Shown: one piece after another, positions 1 to 5,697 of the stretch
Numbering within the stretch: position 1 is the first letter of the stretch
Layout: every line of letters starts with the position of its first letter
From: SAR116 cluster bacterium
Lineage (GTDB): Bacteria; Pseudomonadota; Alphaproteobacteria; Puniceispirillales; Puniceispirillaceae
Length of the DNA: 5,697 nucleotides
Assembly (NCBI GenBank): GCA_002686685.1
Contig: NYYG01000021.1
Location: 11,175 to 16,871 of the forward strand
Direction: 5' to 3'
Notes under the pieces: generated by a model
What the model saw: the letters and a program-made list of their open reading frames with translations, nothing else
The model's database searches: none
What the model was told of the DNA's origin: nothing
Made by a program: the position numbers and the translations under genes

Positions 1-7
1 GTGCGCG

Positions 8-1363
8 TCAGATTTCCGCGCCTGCCTTGAATTCACGCCAGCCTAAAACCAGTTTCGCGCCCAAGCTGGCGACCAGCGGATGTGGCAGCTTTTGCGGCAG
101 ATCATAAGACTGCAGGTCCTGGACAATGGGCGAATTGGCACGCACGGCCAGCTCCACCGCACCAATGCCGGCCAGTGTTCCCTTTGCCGTACCAAGCCCG
201 TTCTGGCAACAAGCGGAAAACAGGCCCGGTTCCACCTCCCCAAAAGCCGGTACCGAATTGCGGGACAGACAAAGGCGACCGCCCCAGCTGTGGGTCATGC
301 CGACATCACCCAGCATCGGAAACCGTCTGCGGAAGGCACGGTCATGATCTTTCCGGAAAGCGGCAATACGGTCCGCATCAACCTCCATCGAGGGATCATA
401 AGTCCAACGATTGCGGATAATGATCCGGTTGCCGCCAATACCGTCATGGCGGCGTACGGTAGACCCCATCGGATCGGCAGGGGTAATCCCCCAACTGGCT
501 ACACCGCCAAGTCGCGCCTGCTGGTCCGCGGTGAGAGCATCGGTCATTGATGCATAGGTGAAAACATGCATCAGACGCTGCTTGAAGAAGCCGAAACTCT
601 CGGCATGGCCGTTGACAGCCATGAAGATGGTACCTGCATGAATTATGGCGTCGGGTGTTCGCACCTCCCACCCGCCGGTTTTGGCCTCGAAGGCAACTGC
701 CGGGCTGGATTCGAAAATCTGCACCGGCCTGCCGCCGCGACTGGCAAGCCCGGCAGCCAGGTGCCGCACATAGAGGGCCGGTTGCAGCATCACAGCACCC
801 GGCGTGAACAGGCCTGAGCGATAGAAGTCACTGCCTGTCATGGCCTTCATGTCCGTGGCATCAAGGCGCTGGTAGGATTCACCGAGAAGATCAAGCTTGC
901 CGGCGTAATCATCATTATGCGCCTGTCCGCGTGCATTCACGGCACCATTGACACGGCCGGTTGACGCAACGGCCTCGTCCGGCATGTCATATTCTTCCGC
1001 GACCGACCGGGCGAAATCCTGTGCGTGCCTGTTCAGGGTGATCTGTTTGCGGTCTGCATCGGCACTGCCGGCATAGGCATCGGCAGCTAGTTCATGTGGC
1101 AAGTCGATCATGAAACCCGAATTGCGTCCGGCCGGCCCCTCACCAATGCGCCCTGCTTCCAGGACGATGATGCTGTCGCCTTGGCACAGTTCTGTGAGAC
1201 GTTTGGCCGCCGACAGACCGGCAAAACCCGCCCCAATGACAAGCCAGTCAGCATGAATGGTCCCGCTGGCCTGCGGATAGGAAGGTGCAGCGTTCAGAAT
1301 GGCGTTCCAGCCAGCCACCCCGGTATCACGAGGCAGCTTTGTGATCTGTCGCTGGCCAGCCAT
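8..1363 (-). CDS. FAD-dependent amine / D-amino-acid oxidoreductase (DAO superfamily, PuuB-like)
   Basis: This 451-residue flavoprotein is predicted to oxidise the C-N bond of an amine or amino acid in the cytoplasm. After a ~38-residue hydrophilic leader comes a Rossmann FAD site: beta strand then GAGFAG at residues 44-49, with an acidic ribose-binding residue in VLEAGRIG (Glu69). GPAGRNSGF (76-84) matches the GASGRNGGQ-type motif of gamma-glutamylputrescine oxidase (PuuB) and relatives. The C-terminal FAD-contacting part is WGGRLCLSRNSVPAFG (360-375) followed by CCQNGLGTAKGT (385-396). PuuB has a GHG-type motif at that last place, so the substrate may differ. No signal peptide or membrane segment is evident. 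Its ATG overlaps the stop of the upstream aldehyde dehydrogenase gene (TAATG) and no good ribosome site precedes it, which suggests translational coupling and supports this start. It is the last gene of the leftward operon visible here. The family is confident; the substrate is unknown, with N-methyl amino acid, imino acid or diamine all possible. Confidence 0.9.
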   Translation of the reverse strand: MAGQRQITKLPRDTGVAGWNAILNAAPSYPQASGTIHADWLVIGAGFAGLSAAKRLTELCQGDSIIVLEAGRIGEGPAGRNSGFMIDLPHELAADAYAGSADADRKQITLNRHAQDFARSVAEEYDMPDEAVASTGRVNGAVNARGQAHNDDYAGKLDLLGESYQRLDATDMKAMTGSDFYRSGLFTPGAVMLQPALYVRHLAAGLASRGGRPVQIFESSPAVAFEAKTGGWEVRTPDAIIHAGTIFMAVNGHAESFGFFKQRLMHVFTYASMTDALTADQQARLGGVASWGITPADPMGSTVRRHDGIGGNRIIIRNRWTYDPSMEVDADRIAAFRKDHDRAFRRRFPMLGDVGMTHSWGGRLCLSRNSVPAFGEVEPGLFSACCQNGLGTAKGTLAGIGAVELAVRANSPIVQDLQSYDLPQKLPHPLVASLGAKLVLGWREFKAGAEI

Positions 1364-2862
1364 TACATTGCGTCCGGACGCCGATCAGACAGGTCAACCC
1401 AGATGGTCTTCATTTCAGTAAACTGGTCGTGGGCAGCCAAGCCATTGTCGCGGCCACCAAATCCGGACTGCTTATACCCGCCAAAGGGGGTGGTGATATC
1501 GCCCTCGCCATAGGCATTTACCGTTACTGTCCCCGCCCTTATATCGCGGGCTGCGCGCATGGCATTTTTGACATTGCTGGTAAAAAGTGAAGCGGCGAGA
1601 CCGTAATCGGTGCGGTTGGCAATCTGCACGGCCTCATCGATACTCCTGACCGGGATGACCGCCAGCACAGGGCCAAACACCTCTTCACTGGCGAGAACAG
1701 AGGCGGCATCGGCAACCTCGAAGATCACTGGGCCAATGGTGTCGGACAGGGCACCGGCAACAGGTGTCAGACCTTCATCCGCAGCCTTGTCGAGATAAGA
1801 CCGCACCTTTGCCGTGTGATCGGCATCTATCAGCGTACCAAGCCGGTTGACGGGATCCAGCGGTTCACCCTGCCGCCATTCCTTTATGTGCTGACCAAGA
1901 CGTTCCAGCAGGTCGTCCTTGACGGCTTCATGCACAATCAGCCGCGAGGTTGCCGAACAATTCTGTCCAAGGTTCCAGAACGCCCCCATGGCGATATGTT
2001 CTGCAACGCTGTCGAGGTCTTCGGCGTCATCCATCACAATGGCCGGATTCTTGCCCCCGCATTCCAGCGTTACCTTTTTCAGGTTTGATTCGGCGGCATA
2101 GGCCAGAAAGCGCCTGCCCGTTTCGGTGGAGCCGGTAAAGCTGACCATATCAATATCAGCATGACGACCAAGGGCCTGACCCGTGGTCGGACCATCGCCG
2201 GGCAACACCTGGAAGACCCCCCGAGGCAGCCCCGCATCACCAGCCAGCCTTGCGAGATACAGCGCGCTTAATGGTGTCTGTTCCGCTGGCTTGGCAATCA
2301 GGCAGTTTCCGGCTGCCAACGCCGGACCCAGCTTCCAGGCCAGCATCAGCAATGGAAAATTCCACGGCAGAACAGCTGCAACCACCCCGATAGGTTCACG
2401 CACGACAAGGGCCAGCGCATCACTGCCAACCGGAGCCGCGTCGTCATAAATCTTATCAATGGCCTCGGCATGCCAGATGATTGTGTTAATGACTTCCGGA
2501 ATATCAATGCTGGCACAGTCGGAGACAGGCTTGCCGCTATCCATCGCCTCGAGCACTGCCAGTTGATGGCGGTTGCGCTTGACCAGCTTGGCCAGACGGA
2601 TCAGCACCGCCTTTCGTTCAGCCGGATGCAACCGCGACCACGCGCCACTGTCAAATGCTTCGCGTGCCTTTTGGACAGCCATATCCACATCTGCCTCATC
2701 CGCCATCTGGATGGTCGCGAGAACGGCCCCGTCAGCCGGGTTGGTGGTCACGAGGGGATCACCCCCGCAGCGATGATACCCGCCATCTATATAGGCGGAA
2801 TCAGGTATCTGCAGTTCGGCTGCAACGCCGCGATAATCATCAAGACTAAGCAGTTCTGACAT
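1363..2862 (-). CDS. NAD-type aldehyde dehydrogenase, PuuC-like
   Basis: This 499-residue cytoplasmic enzyme oxidises an aldehyde to a carboxylate, probably with NAD+. The full catalytic set is visible: Asn168 in PWNFP, cofactor residues Lys191 and Glu194 in KPAEQTP, the glycine motif FTGSTETG (242-249), general-base Glu267 in LECGGK, nucleophile Cys302 in GQNCSA, and Glu394 in EEVFGPV. Length is normal for the family. WHAEAIDKIYDD (130-141), PLDPVNRLGTLID (334-346) and the tail FTEMKTIWVDL (481-491) closely follow gamma-glutamyl-gamma-aminobutyraldehyde dehydrogenase (PuuC), so an amino- or ammonio-aldehyde is a reasonable guess. An alpha-ketoglutarate semialdehyde role is also possible given the DapA-like neighbour. 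The start is preceded by AAAGGGG with about 8 bases of spacing. The gene lies 28 bases after the lyase gene and overlaps the oxidoreductase gene by one base, which indicates co-transcription. The flavoprotein next door could generate its aldehyde. Confidence 0.93.
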   Translation of the reverse strand: MSELLSLDDYRGVAAELQIPDSAYIDGGYHRCGGDPLVTTNPADGAVLATIQMADEADVDMAVQKAREAFDSGAWSRLHPAERKAVLIRLAKLVKRNRHQLAVLEAMDSGKPVSDCASIDIPEVINTIIWHAEAIDKIYDDAAPVGSDALALVVREPIGVVAAVLPWNFPLLMLAWKLGPALAAGNCLIAKPAEQTPLSALYLARLAGDAGLPRGVFQVLPGDGPTTGQALGRHADIDMVSFTGSTETGRRFLAYAAESNLKKVTLECGGKNPAIVMDDAEDLDSVAEHIAMGAFWNLGQNCSATSRLIVHEAVKDDLLERLGQHIKEWRQGEPLDPVNRLGTLIDADHTAKVRSYLDKAADEGLTPVAGALSDTIGPVIFEVADAASVLASEEVFGPVLAVIPVRSIDEAVQIANRTDYGLAASLFTSNVKNAMRAARDIRAGTVTVNAYGEGDITTPFGGYKQSGFGGRDNGLAAHDQFTEMKTIWVDLSDRRPDAM

Positions 2863-2890
2863 GTCTAGGCCCCTTTAGCTGGCAATCTTT
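2863..2890 (-). promoter_or_regulatory. Short intercistronic gap with ribosome binding site for the aldehyde dehydrogenase
   Basis: On the minus strand the sequence AAAGGGG lies about 8 bases before the ATG at 2862. This is an acceptable Shine-Dalgarno site and supports that start. The gap shows no terminator-like hairpin or promoter, so read-through from the upstream lyase gene is expected. Confidence 0.55.
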
Positions 2891-3823
2891 TTAACTGACG
2901 GCGCGGGAAGCACCGCCATGCGCCCCTGCATCAATCTGCGCAAGTGTGGCATTCATCCGGTCAATCACCTGATCGAGTTCACGTTTTTCGTCCTTGTTCA
3001 GCGGGCGCAGCGGAAGGCGCGGCCCACCGGCCGGCAAGCCGCGACGCGTCGCACCATATTTCACTGCCTGGACAAATTTTCCGCCCTGTTCCAGAACCTG
3101 CATCAGGGGCAGCATGGCTGTCATGATGCGACGCCCCTTGGTGAAATCCCCTTCGACAACACAGGCCTGCCATAATGCAATATGCGCCTCGGGCGCAAAG
3201 TTGGATGCTGCGCAAACCCATGACCGCGCGCCCCAGGCAAAAAATTCAAGGGCCTGATCATCCATGCCGCAGGACAGCGCGATATTTGGATAGCGCCGCG
3301 CCAGAAGATGCACACGGTTGATGTCGCCAGAGCTTTCCTTGATCGCAACAAAGTTCGACGACTGGCCCACGCGATCCAGATATTCCTCATCCATCATTGA
3401 GCCCATGCGCCCCGGATAGTTGTAGAGCATTACAGGCATATCGACAGAGCGTTCCACTGCCAGCGCATGCAGCGCATTTTCACGCCCTGTCGGCAGCGCG
3501 TAGGGTGGTGTTGCCACCAGCAATGCCGAACAGCCAGCCGCCTTTGCCGCTTTGGCAAAATGGATCGATTCTTCGGTGCGGATGGCACCAGTGCCGCCAA
3601 TTGCCGGCACACGCCCATTGATGATTTCACACCCCAGCGACAGCATCCGTTCACGCTCGGCCGTTGTCTGCGCATAATACTCGCCGGTTGTCCCCGCGAT
3701 GACAATTCCGTGCACTCCCGCCGCAATCAGGTGTTCAATCATAGCGGCAAAGCCATCTTCATTGATGGCGTGATCGTCCCCATAGGGCGTGATCACCGGT
3801 GTATAGATGCCATAGAAATCCAT
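2891..3823 (-). CDS. DapA-superfamily class I (Schiff-base) aldolase/lyase
   Basis: This 310-residue (beta/alpha)8-barrel protein belongs to the dihydrodipicolinate synthase / N-acetylneuraminate lyase superfamily. Its members form a Schiff base with 2-keto acids to condense, cleave, dehydrate or deaminate. Residues corresponding to E. coli DapA are present one position later: Thr45 and Thr46 in GTTGE, Tyr108 in TPPY, Tyr134 in YNYPGR, carboxylate-binding Arg139, and Schiff-base Lys162 in AIKESSGD. The surrounding loops differ from housekeeping DapA: GTTGEYY replaces GTTGES, and TPPYALP replaces the TPYYNRP form. That, with the catabolic neighbours, argues for a catabolic lyase or deaminase rather than lysine biosynthesis. 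Candidates are a pyrroline-4-hydroxy-2-carboxylate deaminase-like or keto-deoxy-acid lyase/dehydratase-like enzyme; I cannot choose from sequence. The start is backed by AGGAAG a few bases upstream. It lies 73 bases after the regulator gene and 28 before the dehydrogenase gene, all co-oriented. The C-terminal ~25 residues are probably a variable tail. Confidence 0.9.
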   Translation of the reverse strand: MDFYGIYTPVITPYGDDHAINEDGFAAMIEHLIAAGVHGIVIAGTTGEYYAQTTAERERMLSLGCEIINGRVPAIGGTGAIRTEESIHFAKAAKAAGCSALLVATPPYALPTGRENALHALAVERSVDMPVMLYNYPGRMGSMMDEEYLDRVGQSSNFVAIKESSGDINRVHLLARRYPNIALSCGMDDQALEFFAWGARSWVCAASNFAPEAHIALWQACVVEGDFTKGRRIMTAMLPLMQVLEQGGKFVQAVKYGATRRGLPAGGPRLPLRPLNKDEKRELDQVIDRMNATLAQIDAGAHGGASRAVS

Positions 3824-3896
3824 CTTTTCTTCCTGTCCCGTCTCAGCTCATCCCTGCCAACGGCCGCTTGTTCTGCTGGTTATGGTAACAACCCAC
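3824..3896 (-). promoter_or_regulatory. Regulator-to-lyase intercistronic region with Shine-Dalgarno AGGAAG
   Basis: These 73 bases separate the regulator and lyase genes. On the minus strand an AGGAAG ribosome site lies a few bases before the lyase ATG at 3823. I see no convincing -35/-10 pair and no hairpin followed by a T-run. Read-through from the regulator promoter is therefore the simplest model, though an internal promoter cannot be excluded. A short imperfect inverted repeat, GTTATGGTAAC, sits at 3879-3889. Confidence 0.4.
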
Positions 3897-4580
3897 TTAC
3901 ACGGCCAGATCAATATCCACCGACAGCGGCGTCGGCCGGATATAGGATTCGATATTGGTGCGTGATAATTCCCAATGTTCCAGCGTCAGTGCCACCGCTG
4001 CCTCTTCATCATGCGCTGCAAAAATTTCAAGAAACCGGTCATGGTGCCGGCTTGCCTCACGAACCGCACCTGACGGCCCGTCGGACCCGACATTCCAGAA
4101 TGTCTGGCCGATCCGCGCATGGTCGATCAGCAGGCGCTGCAGGCTTGGTGCTAGAAACGGATTATCGGCCATCTCGCCAATCGTGAAATGAAACCTGTCA
4201 TTGAAATAGACAAGCGCATCAACGGCTTCATCCTCTACAGCTTCCTTGAAGCGTTTCTGGATCGCGGCAAGATCATCAATCTGCGCTGCTGTCGCCAACT
4301 GTGCGGCGAGGCGCGATGTGGCGGCATAGATCATTGGCGCCGTCAGAAAGAAATTGCGCATTGATTTGGGATCCATCGGCGCGACAACGGTGCCACGCTG
4401 ATCGCGAATCTGCACATATCCTTCGCCCGCAAGCCGGCGCAGAATATCCCGCATGGGTGTCCGGGATACGTTGAATTCCTCGCTCAGCCGCACCTCGTCA
4501 AGAGGCTGGCCAGGCTCCAGTTCCATCGTCAGAATCCGTCGCTGGAGTTGTTGCAGAATGTCGTCCTTTGAAATGCTCAT
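3897..4580 (-). CDS. GntR-family transcriptional regulator, FadR subfamily (FCD domain)
   Basis: This 227-residue DNA-binding regulator probably controls the locus in response to a pathway metabolite. Residues ~5-70 form the GntR winged helix: the segment around GQPLDEVRLSEEFNVSRTP (24-42) leads into RDILRRLAGEGYV, then a wing with RGTVV (62-66). Residues ~75-212 are the all-helical FCD effector domain. Three histidines fall where FCD proteins bind a metal: His131 in the NDRFH motif, His180 in SRHHDRF and His202 in LEHWE. The fourth ligand position, often Asp, is Asn127 here. Total length is typical. The ATG at 4580 gives a normal GntR N-terminus, although its upstream TTGGA is a weak ribosome site. 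The gene heads the leftward operon and diverges from the mttB-like gene. FCD regulators in such positions are usually repressors relieved by a carboxylate ligand, and the palindromes in the shared upstream region are likely targets (inference). Confidence 0.92.
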   Translation of the reverse strand: MSISKDDILQQLQRRILTMELEPGQPLDEVRLSEEFNVSRTPMRDILRRLAGEGYVQIRDQRGTVVAPMDPKSMRNFFLTAPMIYAATSRLAAQLATAAQIDDLAAIQKRFKEAVEDEAVDALVYFNDRFHFTIGEMADNPFLAPSLQRLLIDHARIGQTFWNVGSDGPSGAVREASRHHDRFLEIFAAHDEEAAVALTLEHWELSRTNIESYIRPTPLSVDIDLAV

Positions 4581-4656
4581 GATCCAATCGGCCTGTCAAA
4601 TAGCCGAACCGCCTCTGCCGCTCTATTTTCAATTGCAATCCCTGTAATAGCGGATA

Positions 4657-4685
4657 TTGTGACCAATGTATACAAATTGTATTCT
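4657..4685 (+). promoter_or_regulatory. Possible sigma70-type promoter of the mttB-like gene
   Basis: TTGTGA (4657-4662) and TATTCT (4680-4685) are separated by 17 bases, the optimal spacing. Each matches its consensus hexamer at four of six positions. The -10 ends 22 bases before the ATG at 4708, leaving a short leader that carries the ribosome site. Palindromes fall in the spacer and on the -10, which would suit repression. The match is only moderate, so this is tentative. Confidence 0.35.
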
Positions 4686-4694
4686 TTGCGATAC
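4667..4694. promoter_or_regulatory. Candidate GntR operator: overlapping GTAT/ATAC palindromes
   Basis: TGTATACA (4667-4674) is a perfect 8-base palindrome. It overlaps ATACAAATTGTAT (4670-4682), which has two perfect 6-base arms around one central base. A further GTAT (4679-4682) and ATAC (4691-4694) are spaced by 8 bases. GntR-family regulators commonly recognise inverted GT...AC half-sites, and these lie immediately upstream of the regulator's own gene and of the divergent gene. That they are its operator is inference from position and symmetry. Confidence 0.5.
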
Positions 4695-4696
4695 CT

Positions 4697-4702
4697 AGAG
4701 GT
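4697..4702 (+). promoter_or_regulatory. Ribosome binding site of the mttB-like gene
   Basis: AGAGGT lies 5 bases before the ATG at 4708 (four-base core GAGG at 4698-4701). This supports that start over in-frame Met codons at residues 21 and 27, which lack comparable upstream sites. Confidence 0.6.
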
Positions 4703-4707
4703 TTCCC

Positions 4708-5697
4708 ATGAGCGATCCCGCCAATCCGGCAAGACGTGGTGGCCGCGGTGAACGGCGTGCCAGCCGGATGAAGCCGAATCATGAAATGCTGCCACACCTG
4801 ACAGGACAGTTGCCGCTGACCGAGCCGATGGATGCCGAGCAGATCGAACAGATTGATGATGCCTCACTGTCGATCCTTGAGGAGGTTGGTGTTGTCTTTC
4901 GGGATGACATCGCCCTTGAAGACTGGCGACGGGCAGGCGCTGACGTCCGCGGTGAGACGGTCCATCTTGACCGCGCACTGGTGAAGTCGCTGATCAGCAC
5001 CATTCCGTCCGACATTACGCTGCATGCGCGCAACCCGGAAAAGTCGGTGCGACTTGGCGGGCGCAACTCCATTTTTGTGCCGATGACTGGTGCGCCCTAT
5101 CTGCGAGATCTTGATGATGTTCGTCGCAGTCCGACTCTCGATGATCTGGCAACATTCCATAAGCTGTCACACATGCTGCCAGCAATGCATTCATCGGCGC
5201 ATCATATTGTCGAGCCGATGGACCACCCGGTATCACACCGGCATCTGCGGATCACCTATTCATCGATGATCCATTCCGACAAAACATTCATGGGCATGAC
5301 AACCTCGGGAAAGAATGCCGAGGATGTGCTGGATATGTGCGCCATTCTGTTTGGTGAGGCCTATCTGGAAACACATCCGGTTGTGGTTGGCAATTGTAAC
5401 GGCAATTCGCCGCTGGTATGGGATGAAACCATGCTGTCGGCGATGCGGGCCTTCAATCGCCGCAACCAGCCAGTACTTTGCTCGCCCTTTGTCCTTGGCG
5501 GAGCAAACACTCCGGCATCAACCGTACCAACGGTGGCACAGCTGAATGCCGAAGCACTGTCCGCCCTCGCCTACACGCAGGTTGTCCGCAAAGGCTGCCC
5601 GGCCATTTACGGGCATTACCTGTCAACAGTATCCATGCAATCAGGTGCGCCGATGGCTGGCACACCTGAAATCAGTCTGATGAATTTCATGATCGGA
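4708..5697 (+). CDS. MttB-family (COG5598) trimethylamine/betaine-type methyltransferase, 3' end missing
   Basis: The reading frame stays open for 330 codons to the window edge. Family members are usually about 500 residues, so roughly the last third is missing. MttB-family TIM-barrel proteins transfer a methyl group from a methylated or quaternary amine (trimethylamine, glycine betaine, carnitine, proline betaine) to a corrinoid cofactor in the cytoplasm. Recognisable family segments are the Arg/Gly-rich N-terminus (8-20), ILEEVGVVFRDD (56-67), WRRAGADV (73-80), LHARNPEKSV (105-114), HSDKTFMG (189-196), DVLDMCAILFG (206-216), NGNSPLVWD (231-239), SPFVLGGA (259-266) and SMQSGAPMAGTPE (309-321). 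There is no in-frame TAG in the visible part. Pyrrolysine in archaeal MttB is at residue 334, so the equivalent position is probably at or beyond the edge; a non-pyrrolysine homologue is expected in an alphaproteobacterium. The start is supported by AGAGGT upstream. Divergence from a GntR-led amine-oxidation operon suggests a shared pathway. The family is clear; the substrate is unknown. Confidence 0.9.
   Translation, partial: MSDPANPARRGGRGERRASRMKPNHEMLPHLTGQLPLTEPMDAEQIEQIDDASLSILEEVGVVFRDDIALEDWRRAGADVRGETVHLDRALVKSLISTIPSDITLHARNPEKSVRLGGRNSIFVPMTGAPYLRDLDDVRRSPTLDDLATFHKLSHMLPAMHSSAHHIVEPMDHPVSHRHLRITYSSMIHSDKTFMGMTTSGKNAEDVLDMCAILFGEAYLETHPVVVGNCNGNSPLVWDETMLSAMRAFNRRNQPVLCSPFVLGGANTPASTVPTVAQLNAEALSALAYTQVVRKGCPAIYGHYLSTVSMQSGAPMAGTPEISLMNFMIG

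Larger units (their letters stand above)
4581..4707. promoter_or_regulatory. Divergent intergenic regulatory region
   Basis: These 127 bases lie between the divergent starts of the regulator and the mttB-like gene and must hold promoters for both directions. The region is more AT-rich than the flanking genes, especially from 4621 to 4690. It contains overlapping palindromes at 4667-4694, a separate perfect 8-base palindrome ATTGCAAT at 4632-4639, and a rightward ribosome site at 4697-4702. I could not identify a convincing leftward promoter for the regulator operon. Confidence 0.75.

Noticed and set aside
80..550. Plus-strand open frame of 156 codons opposite the oxidoreductase gene
   Set aside because: It is antisense to conserved flavoprotein coding sequence, with no family resemblance or ribosome site.
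1094..1513. Plus-strand open frame of 139 codons across the dehydrogenase/oxidoreductase junction
   Set aside because: It is antisense to both conserved genes and the product has no recognisable motif.
2891..3823. Housekeeping dapA (lysine biosynthesis)
   Set aside because: The loop motifs differ from DapA and the gene sits inside a regulated catabolic operon, although the fold and catalytic core are shared.
3879..3889. GTTATGGTAAC inverted repeat between the regulator and lyase genes as a second operator or terminator
   Set aside because: Arms are only 4 bases, the half-site differs from the GTAT/ATAC sites upstream of the regulator, and there is no T-run; chance is the simpler explanation.
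3467..4186. Plus-strand open frame of 239 codons spanning the lyase and regulator genes
   Set aside because: It lies antisense to two well-supported genes, its translation is rich in Cys, Arg, His and Pro with no recognisable domain, and it crosses a gene boundary. This is typical of a shadow frame in GC-rich DNA.
4729..4770. Arg-rich start of the MttB-like protein read as a twin-arginine signal
   Set aside because: No hydrophobic segment or cleavage site follows, and Arg/Gly-rich N-termini are common in this cytoplasmic family.
4498..5236. Several overlapping minus-strand frames (up to 133 codons) opposite the mttB-like gene
   Set aside because: The plus-strand frame carries continuous MttB-family similarity for 330 codons; the minus-strand products are low-complexity Ser/Arg/His-rich shadows.

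Overview
The window is a compact catabolic locus from a bacterium. Its gene families and moderate-to-high GC (about mid-50s percent by eye) point to an alphaproteobacterium, possibly a marine lineage such as Rhodobacterales or SAR116. That placement is an inference from gene content; no phylogenetic marker lies in the window.

Layout: four genes run leftward in a probable operon. Read in transcription order they are a GntR/FCD-type repressor (4580-3897), a DapA-superfamily class I aldolase/lyase (3823-2891), an NAD-type aldehyde dehydrogenase resembling PuuC (2862-1363), and an FAD-dependent amine/D-amino-acid oxidoreductase of the DAO/PuuB type (1363-8). The last two overlap by one base (TAATG). 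Gaps between the others are 28 and 73 bases. A divergent fifth gene starts at 4708 and is still open at the right edge (330 codons visible). It belongs to the MttB family (COG5598), the trimethylamine/glycine-betaine-type corrinoid methyltransferases.

The 127-base divergent region (4581-4707) is the only sizeable non-coding stretch. It holds overlapping short palindromes built on GTAT/ATAC half-sites (4667-4694), which overlap a plausible promoter for the mttB-like gene. These are good candidates for the operator of the GntR regulator.

Reading of the system (inference): a regulated route for a methylated or quaternary amine. The MttB-like protein would remove a methyl group, the flavoprotein would oxidise the C-N bond of the demethylated amine or imino acid, and the DapA-like enzyme would process a 2-keto-acid or imine intermediate through a Schiff base. 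The aldehyde dehydrogenase would then convert the resulting aldehyde to an acid. The oxidase/DapA-like/dehydrogenase trio echoes hydroxyproline (betaine) degradation, whereas the two redox enzymes individually look more like the Puu polyamine pair. The substrate cannot be fixed from sequence alone. No tRNA, rRNA, mobile element, CRISPR array or long repeat was seen.
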